The translations under genes were made by a program, and so were the position numbers. Shown here in pieces: positions 8,856 through 18,484 of a stretch of 64,000 nt of DNA; the first letter of the stretch is position 1; each line of letters opens with the position of its first letter. The stretch lies in NCBI RefSeq assembly GCF_001042595.1, contig NZ_AP012326.1:1612001-1676000 (forward strand), written 5' to 3'. Origin of the DNA: Bifidobacterium dentium JCM 1195 = DSM 20436 (lineage in GTDB: Bacteria; Actinomycetota; Actinomycetes; Actinomycetales; Bifidobacteriaceae). The notes under the pieces are model-generated. The model was not told where the DNA came from. It searched no databases and saw nothing but the letters and a program-made list of their open reading frames with translations.

Positions 8856-10137
8856 AGCCGCATTGCGGATCCTCCATGCCCGCAAACTTTACGTCATCAT
8901 CTATCTTGTATGGATCGGCGCGATGATGTTGGGCATCAGTTGGCAGATCATGCATGCCTCACGAAACGCGGACAGCACCACCTATCAGCCGAGCGCCGCC
9001 CAAGTGGCCATAATCGATCGCGACGCAGACGCCGACGGCCTGGCATCCTCGCTGCGTTCCTATCTGTCGACGGACAGCGAAATCGTCGACATTGCGGACG
9101 ACGACGAATCGTTACAACAGGCCGTCGCCTCGAACTACGTCGATCTGATCGCCATCATCCCGAAAGGATTCGCCGAACGGTACCAGCGGTATCTGAATGA
9201 GGCCGACGGTTCCGCCGCTCAGCCCGCCATCGAGACGGTGGTGAGCTACACCTCCGGTTCCGGTTCGCTCGCACAGTTGAAGGTCAACGAGTTTCTTTCG
9301 CTGACACGCACCTCGTATCTGGGACTTCCCTCCGGCGCACGTAACGTGTCCGATGCGGCACGGACAGTATTGGACATCGCGAAGAAAGACATCAAGGAAT
9401 CATCCGTCGCCGTCATCCAGGCGCCATCCAACGATACCGATACCGTCAAGCCGGCCGCCTCGGCATTCGCAAGCACCATCAAAACCGGCCTGTATCCGCT
9501 CTTGCTGGTCATGCCGATATGCACGTTCCTGGTGATCGGCACATTCAACGAAAGCGAGATCCGCCGCCGACTCTATGCCTCGCCGAAACGTTCGGTATCG
9601 CTGGAACTGCAGCAGGTGGCCACATGCTGCATGTTCGGCCTGCTGGTATGCATCGGCTACACCGCCGCGATCTTCCTGCTGATGACGATGGCGGGAGTGC
9701 CGTTCGAAGGACTGACGATTGCCAACGTCGGACTGTCGTTCGTCTCGCTGCTGGTCTATACGTTAATGGCCATCGCCTGCGGTTTCCTGCTGGGATCGGT
9801 CGTTCTTTCCGAAATGGCCGTGAATGGGTTCGTCAACGTATTCGGCCTGCTCACCATGTTCACGTCGGGCATGTCGTTCGCAGTGGACATGATGCCAGCC
9901 CCGATGATCATGATCGGCAAGCTGCTGCCGGGATGGTGGCTGTGCGTGTCCATCGACAACGTGTTCGGACTCGGCACGGCTTCGAACACCGGCGTGGACT
10001 ATGGCGCATGGGCGTCGTCGATCGGTCTGGTGGCGTTGTTCGGCGTAGCGTTCGTCTGCCTCGGTCTGGCCCTGGGCCGTATCCGTCGCACCCGTCCGAC
10101 CTTGGCCTCCCCTGCGACCACGCAGCTGGCGAAGTAA
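8842..10137 (+). CDS. ABC-2 type permease (second)
   Basis: 431 residues with GGAGG upstream of ATG 8842, inside the end of the previous gene. Same topology as its neighbour: N-terminal helix (about residues 13-35), extracytoplasmic domain of about 170 residues, then six helices from about residue 220. The two permeases are distant paralogues and probably pair with the ATPase encoded at 6602. No terminator with a T-run follows, but a 23-bp inverted repeat lies about 55 bp downstream. Confidence 0.85.
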   Translation: MNTCKAALRILHARKLYVIIYLVWIGAMMLGISWQIMHASRNADSTTYQPSAAQVAIIDRDADADGLASSLRSYLSTDSEIVDIADDDESLQQAVASNYVDLIAIIPKGFAERYQRYLNEADGSAAQPAIETVVSYTSGSGSLAQLKVNEFLSLTRTSYLGLPSGARNVSDAARTVLDIAKKDIKESSVAVIQAPSNDTDTVKPAASAFASTIKTGLYPLLLVMPICTFLVIGTFNESEIRRRLYASPKRSVSLELQQVATCCMFGLLVCIGYTAAIFLLMTMAGVPFEGLTIANVGLSFVSLLVYTLMAIACGFLLGSVVLSEMAVNGFVNVFGLLTMFTSGMSFAVDMMPAPMIMIGKLLPGWWLCVSIDNVFGLGTASNTGVDYGAWASSIGLVALFGVAFVCLGLALGRIRRTRPTLASPATTQLAK

Positions 10138-10193
10138 GGATGCCGATCGAATTCGCGATATCGGAGTACTCGACCGCAATCGGCAGCCAGTCC

Positions 10194-10256
10194 CACGCCG
10201 TTGGCCTATCGCAACGTCAGGAACGGAGCATGCCGTTGCGATAGGCCAACGGCGTG
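10194..10256. repeat. 23-bp perfect inverted repeat spanning the AraC gene stop codon
   Basis: Arms 10194-10216 and 10234-10256 are perfectly complementary around a 17-nt loop. The right arm is the last coding part of the leftward AraC-family gene (residues LAYRNGM region) and its stop lies in the loop. Neither side has a T-run, so a simple intrinsic terminator is not certain; it could still end transcription from both converging genes. Confidence 0.75.
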
Positions 10257-11209
10257 ATGTGCATGAGCCTACGGAACGTGCGTGTGAAAAAACTGGCCGA
10301 GGAGAATCCCGTCTGGGCGGCGATCGTGGCGATCGGCAGTTGCGTGGTCGTCAGCAGTTCCGCGGCGGCGCGGACGCGCACATCATTGACGAACTCGATC
10401 GGCGTCTGACCGAGCAACTCGCGAAAGATCGCGGTACACGTGGTGCGTCCCACCAATCCGGCCGCCGCTATCTGCGCCAACGTGATCTGATGCACGTAAT
10501 GCTGCTGCACGAAATCGACCATCATGGCGAGTGTGGCGACATGCGGATGCCGTCCGGCATGGTCGTGCATGCCGTCATCGCCGCGCTCGCGTGCGATCAC
10601 GGTCAGTTCACGCAGTATCGCATAGAAGCAGCTGAGTACGGTCAATGGCGCAGTGTCATCCGCCAATGTCATATCGCCTACCGCCGAAGACCTCATACCA
10701 TCCGGTCGTCCGAATTTCGCATCGTGCAGTTGCACGATGCGGCCGATCAACTCGCTTCCGTGCACATCATCGGGGTTCAGGACGACGTAGGGCGTCGACT
10801 CATCCGTCACCAACGGCATCACGAATCGCTCATACACTGCGGTGGGAGCGCTCATACGTGCGGGATTGAGCAGCGTACAAGAGAATTCGCAGTCGGTGCC
10901 GTCTTCGGTGAACCCATAATGCAATTGGCGTGAGTTGACGAAAATCGCCTGTCCTTCCTCAAGACGAATGACCTCGCTATTCACGAAATACCACATGTGA
11001 CCGTGGATGATATGCGTGAATTCAAGGTCGATATGCCAATGGCATTCCGCACGCATGTTCGGATATTGGTGCAATAAGGAGTGTTCGGTGAATGAAAAGA
11101 ACATCGGCGCGTCGTATTGCACCATTTCCGCGCCGTTGGGCAGGCGCCCCCAGCCGGTGATCGGCATGAATTCATAAGGTAGACGCTCTGCCCGTTCAGA
11201 TTGGTTCAT
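10217..11209 (-). CDS. AraC-family transcriptional regulator
   Basis: 330 residues from ATG 11209 (GGAG upstream); longer in-frame starts run into the divergent promoter. An N-terminal cupin-like sensing domain (about 30-150, with ECHWHIDLEFTHIIHG) is followed by a C-terminal AraC double HTH (about 235-328; ITLAQIAAAGLVGRTTCTAIFRELLG and IATIAAQTGFSSASFFTRTFRR). Such proteins usually bind a sugar or related ligand and activate a nearby gene. It is divergent from a sugar O-acetyltransferase gene about 150 bp away, its probable target. Its last codons form half of a long hairpin. Confidence 0.9.
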   Translation of the reverse strand: MNQSERAERLPYEFMPITGWGRLPNGAEMVQYDAPMFFSFTEHSLLHQYPNMRAECHWHIDLEFTHIIHGHMWYFVNSEVIRLEEGQAIFVNSRQLHYGFTEDGTDCEFSCTLLNPARMSAPTAVYERFVMPLVTDESTPYVVLNPDDVHGSELIGRIVQLHDAKFGRPDGMRSSAVGDMTLADDTAPLTVLSCFYAILRELTVIARERGDDGMHDHAGRHPHVATLAMMVDFVQQHYVHQITLAQIAAAGLVGRTTCTAIFRELLGQTPIEFVNDVRVRAAAELLTTTQLPIATIAAQTGFSSASFFTRTFRRLMHITPLAYRNGMLRS

Positions 11210-11356
11210 CCAACGCTCCGCCAACTCGATTCGGTAAATAGTGCAAAATCTAGGAACGATAGTACAACGAAATGCGGTGTCGCCGAACGACAAGGGCATT
11301 GAATGGTACTCAGCATCCATCAATCGATTGACGTACGACGCAGGAGGAGCATCATC

Positions 11357-12007
11357 ATGGCGGACACCATCAGCCAGCCGGCAAAGGACGAATGGGAACG
11401 TATGCTTTCCGGTGAACTGTATGTTGCCGACAGTCCGCAGCAGCAGGACGCGAACATGCGCAAACGCCGCCTCGTGCAGGCCATCAACACGTCGAAGTAC
11501 GACGCGTTCAAGGAACGCGAGGAGTTGTTCCGCGAGCTGTTCGGCTCGCTCGGCAAAGGTGGTTTCCTGGAACCGCCGTTCAATTGCGACTACGGCTGCA
11601 ACACGTACATCGGAGACAACTTCTATGCCAATATGGACTGCATCTTCCTCGACGTCGCGAAGATCACCATCGGCGACCGCGTGTTCTTCGGACCAAGAGT
11701 AGGCCTATACACGCCATATCATCCGATCGACGCCGCCGTACGTTCCTCCGGTCCGGAAGGAGCCCGACCCATCACCATCGGCAGCGACGTTTGGTTCGGC
11801 GGCAACGTAGTCGTCGGTCCCGGCGTCACCATCGGCGACGATGTGGTGATTGGTGCCGGCTCCGTGGTGGTCAAGGACATCCCCTCACATTCGGTGGCCG
11901 TAGGCAATCCATGTCATGTCATTCGCAGGATCACGGATGCCGACCGTGAATACTGGGAAGGCAAAGCCGCCGAATACCGTGCGTGGAAGGATTCGCTCAA
12001 AAGCTGA
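11357..12007 (+). CDS. Maltose/galactoside-type sugar O-acetyltransferase
   Basis: 216 residues from ATG 11357 behind AGGAGGAGC. The N-terminal MAT segment (DEWERMLSGELYVADSP) and left-handed beta-helix hexapeptide repeats (ITIGSDVWFGGNVVVGPGVTIGDDVVIGAGSVVVKDI) define the LacA/Maa family. The loop YTPYHPID carries the likely catalytic histidine. It transfers acetyl from acetyl-CoA to a sugar hydroxyl in the cytoplasm; the exact acceptor is unknown. The divergent AraC regulator suggests carbohydrate-responsive control. A strong hairpin follows. Confidence 0.9.
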   Translation: MADTISQPAKDEWERMLSGELYVADSPQQQDANMRKRRLVQAINTSKYDAFKEREELFRELFGSLGKGGFLEPPFNCDYGCNTYIGDNFYANMDCIFLDVAKITIGDRVFFGPRVGLYTPYHPIDAAVRSSGPEGARPITIGSDVWFGGNVVVGPGVTIGDDVVIGAGSVVVKDIPSHSVAVGNPCHVIRRITDADREYWEGKAAEYRAWKDSLKS

Positions 12008-12062
12008 TGTGAGTGGACGGCGGACAGCTGCCGCCATCCCGTGAATCACGACCGCGCATGGT

Positions 12063-12115
12063 ACGGCGCCGGAATATGGCTGACTTGCCACGGCCTCATG
12101 TTCCGGCGCCGTTTT
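12063..12115 (+). terminator. Rho-independent terminator after the acetyltransferase gene
   Basis: 12-bp perfect stem (12063-12074 with 12101-12112) ending in a run of five T. Its presence argues against the longer upstream start of the MATE gene, whose open frame runs through it. Confidence 0.8.
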
Positions 12116-12156
12116 TCGTACCCGCCGCACCCACATTCCGACTTATGGAGGCCATC

Positions 12157-13509
12157 TTGAGAGCCGTTGCAACTTGGCATGATTTTTTGCGTCAGACCAT
12201 GACGCTGGCCCTGCCCATTGCGTTTCAGCAGCTTATGCTGGCGCTCTCGTCCTGTGCCGACACGTTGATGCTGGCGGGGGTCGGGCAGGATGAGCTGTCC
12301 GCGGTATCACTCGCCACGCAGTTCCAGTTCATCTTCAGCCTGTGCCTTGCCGCATTGACGCTCGGCATGAGCATTCTCGTCGCACAGTATTGGGGCGCCG
12401 GCAACAAGGAGGCGGTGGAAAAGGTGCTGGCGTTCATCATGCTGTACGCCGGTGGATTGTCGTTGCTGTTCTTCGCCGCGACCTTGCTGCTACCGGATTC
12501 GCTGATGTCGATCATGACGAACGACGCCACACTGGTCGCTCTCGGTGCACAGTATCTGAGGATTTCGTCGGTCTCCTACCTGTTCATCGGCCTGTCGCAG
12601 ATCTACCTGTGTCTGATGAAGAACGTCGGCGCCGCGACCATTGGCATGACGGTGAGCACGGTTGGCGTGATCGTGCATGTTGCGTTGAATGCCATGCTGA
12701 TTTACGGTTGGCTGGGTCTGCCGGAACTGGGGATTTTCGGAGCCGCGATCTCCACGGTGATTTCGCGCGCGATCGAGCTGATATGGTCGGCTGCGGTGGC
12801 TTCACGAAACGACAGGCCACGATTGCGGTTGCGCATGATGTTGCATCCGGACGTAATGCTTCAGCGGGATTTCTGGCATTACAGTCTGCCGGTACTCGGC
12901 AACGAGCTGGTGTGGGGCTGCGGATTCACCATGTACACCGTGATCATGGGCCATCTTGGCGCGGATGCGGTGGCGGCCAATTCCATCGCCAATATCGTCA
13001 AGGATCTGCTGGTCTGTTTAAGTCTTGGTCTCGGCAATGCCGGTGGCATCCTGGTCGGCAATCTGCTCGGTCGCAATGCGTTCGAAGAGGCGAGGATCAT
13101 GGGCGATCGACTATGCAGACTGGTGGCGCTGGTCGGCGTCGGCACGGGACTGCTGATCGTCGCCGTACGTCCTCTGGCATTGCGGTGGGCTGGATTGACG
13201 CCACAAGCCACGCACTATCTGTCGGTCATGCTGCTCATCTGCGCATACTATGCGGCCTGCGGATGCCTGACCAACCTGACCATCGCAGGTATTTTTCCAG
13301 CCGGCGGCGACGCGAAATTCGGTCTTGTCTGCGACGCGATCGTCATGTGGGCCATCGTCGTGCCGATTGGTCTGCTATCCGCCTTCGTAATCAAGTTGCC
13401 GGTGCTGGCGGTCTACGCACTGCTCAATACCGATGAATGCATCAAGATGATTCCCGCCCTGATCCACTATCGCAAATACCGCTGGATCAACAACGTGACC
13501 CGCCAATAA
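12157..13509 (+). CDS. MATE-family efflux transporter
   Basis: About 450 residues and twelve hydrophobic helices in two six-helix halves (LPIAFQQLMLALSSCADTLML and later YSLPVLGNELVWGCGF are the matching repeat starts). MATE proteins export cationic drugs or metabolites in exchange for Na+ or H+. Start choice: TTG 12157 has GGAGG five bases upstream and lies beyond the terminator; ATG 12145 is four codons earlier but lacks a site. The open frame to 12013 crosses a terminator and is not translated. Substrate unknown. Confidence 0.85.
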   Translation: MRAVATWHDFLRQTMTLALPIAFQQLMLALSSCADTLMLAGVGQDELSAVSLATQFQFIFSLCLAALTLGMSILVAQYWGAGNKEAVEKVLAFIMLYAGGLSLLFFAATLLLPDSLMSIMTNDATLVALGAQYLRISSVSYLFIGLSQIYLCLMKNVGAATIGMTVSTVGVIVHVALNAMLIYGWLGLPELGIFGAAISTVISRAIELIWSAAVASRNDRPRLRLRMMLHPDVMLQRDFWHYSLPVLGNELVWGCGFTMYTVIMGHLGADAVAANSIANIVKDLLVCLSLGLGNAGGILVGNLLGRNAFEEARIMGDRLCRLVALVGVGTGLLIVAVRPLALRWAGLTPQATHYLSVMLLICAYYAACGCLTNLTIAGIFPAGGDAKFGLVCDAIVMWAIVVPIGLLSAFVIKLPVLAVYALLNTDECIKMIPALIHYRKYRWINNVTRQ

Positions 13510-13565
13510 CCCAACTTTCCGCAGCAATCATGGAGCGAACCGGCCACGATTGGGCCGAGCATACG

Positions 13566-13601
13566 AAAAAGGGGGATGGAATCCGATGATCTCATCCCCC
13601 T
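13566..13601 (-). terminator. Rho-independent terminator of the aconitase gene
   Basis: 9-bp stem (13570-13578 with 13593-13601). On the minus strand it is followed by five T. It lies 14 bp beyond the aconitase stop and may also stop rightward transcripts of the MATE gene. Confidence 0.8.
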
Positions 13602-13614
13602 GGTAGGTTCCCAC

Positions 13615-16314
<2,700 letters not shown>

Positions 16315-16403
16315 GCTACCTCCGAGCTTTCTTGGATGTATAACAACAGCTGATTATCCGTTGTCAACGATACAGGGAGGTTAATTCAGCTCTGGCGTGT
16401 CTT

Positions 16404-16425
16404 CTTGAAGTATGGGATAATACGC
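16404..16425. other. Prophage attachment site attL (duplicated end of the ATPase gene)
   Basis: 22 bp matching 46522-46543 at 20 positions. Read on the minus strand it encodes RIIPYFK(K), continuing to TRQS and a stop at 16386-16388. This is the displaced original C-terminus of the P-type ATPase gene now ending at 46510 (RIVPYFKRRS). It therefore marks the left prophage boundary. Confidence 0.75.
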
Positions 16426-16618
16426 AACTTTTTTCGCTCTCGCCGCTCTCTGGCGTCATTCCGCCGTTTTCCGCATAGGGCCTCCCCTAACCCCGCCGAA
16501 AACGGAAGCAGAAAACGCCCGTTTCCACGCGAAAACAAGCATCGCGTGGCTACCGATAGGCTACCCCGCTTTCGCACGGAAACAGCAAAAGTCCACGCCT
16601 AATGCTAGGAGGCCAAGA

Positions 16619-17821
16619 ATGGCGAAAACAAGCCAAACACGACGACCACGCGGAAGCGGCTCCGTCTATCAACTCGATGATGGCCGAACATGGATAGCGG
16701 TTGCGGAACTGCCCCCCGACCCCGCGACCGGCGCTCGCCGCCGTCTGACAGCAAAAAGCGTCCAAGGCAAAGCGGCCGCCGTCAAGAAACTCAAAGCGAA
16801 GGTCGCCCAGGCCCAACTGTGCGGACAGATGCCCGCCGCCCAGGTCCCGACCCTCGAGGCATGGCTTGGGCATTGGCTGGAAGTGAAGACAAAACGGCTC
16901 CGCCCTGCCAGCCAAATCTCCTACCGGAACGCGACGGGCCGCATCGTCCGCTCGATAGGCCAGACCCGCCTGGACAAAATCACGCCGGCGCTTCTCGCCC
17001 AATGGCAGGACCAGGCCGAAGAAAAGTACGCACATCGCACCGTGCTCAACGACTGGCAAATGCTGAAGGAGGCGCTGACGGCCGCCGTCGTGAACGGCCT
17101 GCTCGCCCACTCGCCTGCCACCGGGGTCGAACCGCCGGTCGGCGTCAGCGAACGACGCCCCGCACCGACGCCGGCGGAGGCGGCCGCCATCATCGCCGCC
17201 GAAACCGACCCCACGTGGCGCCTCCAGTGGACGCTCGCATTCCTCGGCATGAGGCAAAGCGAACGGCACGGGGTATGTCTGGACGAGCTTGAGGTACGGG
17301 ACGGCGTGCCGGGCATCGCCGTAAGGCACCAGCTCGCCCACCCCGCGCCCGGCCACCAGTGGCCCGCCAAGGACCGTCCGCTGATTACGCCGGTTCCGGG
17401 ACAGGCCGGCTGGGTGTACGCGCCGGCGAAAACCCGGGCGGGCGAACGATGGATACCACTGCTGGGCACGGCGCTCGAAGCATGGAACGAGGTTGCCGGC
17501 CTGCACCCGAACGCGGCGGAAGATGCCCTGCTCTGCCTTCGCCCCAACGGAGCGCCGCTGTCGCAGGGCGTGGAGCGCACCGCATGGGCGAAAGCGTGCG
17601 GACAGGCGGGCATTACGCGTCACCTCGTACCCCACTCGGCGCGGCACACCGCCGATTCCATTCTTGCCATGCTTGGCGTGCCGGACGCGACGAGAATCGG
17701 CATCATCGGCCATGCCAGCACGGCCATGGACGGCGTGTACGTGCACGCCCAGACGGAGGCGGTCGTCACCGCCGCACGGCAACTCGCCGGCCAGCTGGAA
17801 GGCGTAAAAACGGCCATCTGA
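16619..17821 (+). CDS. Phage tyrosine integrase
   Basis: 400 residues with GGAGGCCAAGA before ATG. An N-terminal AP2-like/arm-binding segment, a SAM-like core-binding domain (about 75-165) and a C-terminal catalytic domain with the first arginine in FLGMRQSERHG, then HLVPHSARH (H-x-x-R), GH and the nucleophile tyrosine in GVYVHAQ. It catalyses integration and excision between attP and attB. It lies about 190 bp inside attL, and an excisionase-like gene lies at the opposite end beside attR. A bidirectional terminator follows. Confidence 0.93.
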   Translation: MAKTSQTRRPRGSGSVYQLDDGRTWIAVAELPPDPATGARRRLTAKSVQGKAAAVKKLKAKVAQAQLCGQMPAAQVPTLEAWLGHWLEVKTKRLRPASQISYRNATGRIVRSIGQTRLDKITPALLAQWQDQAEEKYAHRTVLNDWQMLKEALTAAVVNGLLAHSPATGVEPPVGVSERRPAPTPAEAAAIIAAETDPTWRLQWTLAFLGMRQSERHGVCLDELEVRDGVPGIAVRHQLAHPAPGHQWPAKDRPLITPVPGQAGWVYAPAKTRAGERWIPLLGTALEAWNEVAGLHPNAAEDALLCLRPNGAPLSQGVERTAWAKACGQAGITRHLVPHSARHTADSILAMLGVPDATRIGIIGHASTAMDGVYVHAQTEAVVTAARQLAGQLEGVKTAI

Positions 17822-17860
17822 CGGCCTTACAGGGCGTCCCGGCCCTCTCATGCGCTTATG

Positions 17861-17914
17861 GCAAAAAGCCGCCCCGGAAGGCCCATAAAACGGCTTTCCG
17901 GGGCGGCTTTTTGC
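17861..17914. terminator. Bidirectional terminator after the integrase
   Basis: 19-bp perfect stem (17861-17879 with 17896-17914) whose outer part is A5/T5, giving T-runs on both strands. It would stop the integrase transcript and leftward read-through from the replication block. Confidence 0.85.
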
Positions 17915-17987
17915 GTTCTAGTCGTCCACAATCCAGTCGGCCCAAAGCGGGGCCATGACCACCATCACCTGCGCGCCGGCATGAGAA

Positions 17988-18013
17988 AAGGCCCCGCCTT
18001 TCGGCGGAGCCTT
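17988..18013 (-). terminator. Terminator of the leftward prophage replication block
   Basis: Hairpin of 11 bases per arm (17988-17998 with 18003-18013, one internal mismatch, 4-nt loop). On the minus strand it is followed by a T-run. It lies 5 bp beyond the stop of the 133-aa gene. Confidence 0.7.
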
Positions 18014-18018
18014 GAATC

Positions 18019-18420
18019 TCAGGAGAGGATACTTTCTCCGGGCTTTGGAACCCTGATGTGGATCTCACCGTCCTCATCCACACGGACAGCGCTGCGCGGA
18101 AGGCCCAAGACGGAGGCAACATGGTCGAGGGTATTCTGGCGAAGCTGCTTCCTCATGGTGAGGGTATCCCGGTAACTCTGCCGCCGCTCTTCTTCGGTCA
18201 GTCCGTCATCTCCCGCCGTTCCGGGCTGCATGGCGTTGAGAATCATGAGCAAATACACCCGGAGGCCTTCGGCTGAGGGCTCGGAAGTGCGGCGCTTCAC
18301 CATGGCTTTGGCCCGGTCGAAGCACTCCCCGAGCTCTTTCTCACTCAGCTTGCGCCCCGACTTGACGGTGTATTCATTGGCCGCCTCCGCGACGATGTTA
18401 CGAATGTCATTGTTGTTCAT
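18019..18420 (-). CDS. Phage protein of unknown function, 133 aa
   Basis: Not recognised. Charged, mostly helical 133-residue protein beginning MNNNDIRNIVAEAANEYTVKSG, with a short central hydrophobic helix (VYLLMILNAM) and an acidic loop (DDGLTEEERRQS). No catalytic motif or signal peptide. AAAGGAAAGG lies upstream of the ATG. It is the last gene of the leftward replication operon, 64 bp after the helicase-primase stop, and ends in a terminator, so a replication or early role is likely. Confidence 0.7.
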   Translation of the reverse strand: MNNNDIRNIVAEAANEYTVKSGRKLSEKELGECFDRAKAMVKRRTSEPSAEGLRVYLLMILNAMQPGTAGDDGLTEEERRQSYRDTLTMRKQLRQNTLDHVASVLGLPRSAVRVDEDGEIHIRVPKPGESILS

Positions 18421-18484
18421 AGGATTTTCCTTTCCTTTGTGTGGTTTCTATGCGGCCGGCCAACCTTTGACCGGCCCTATTAGC

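Noticed and set aside
12013..12156. Longer N-terminus for the MATE transporter
   Set aside because: That stretch contains a strong terminator of the preceding gene and lacks a ribosome site; its translation is Pro/Arg-rich.
16330..16620. tRNA gene as the phage integration target
   Set aside because: No tRNA-like cloverleaf was seen at either end; the duplicated segment is the ATPase gene end.
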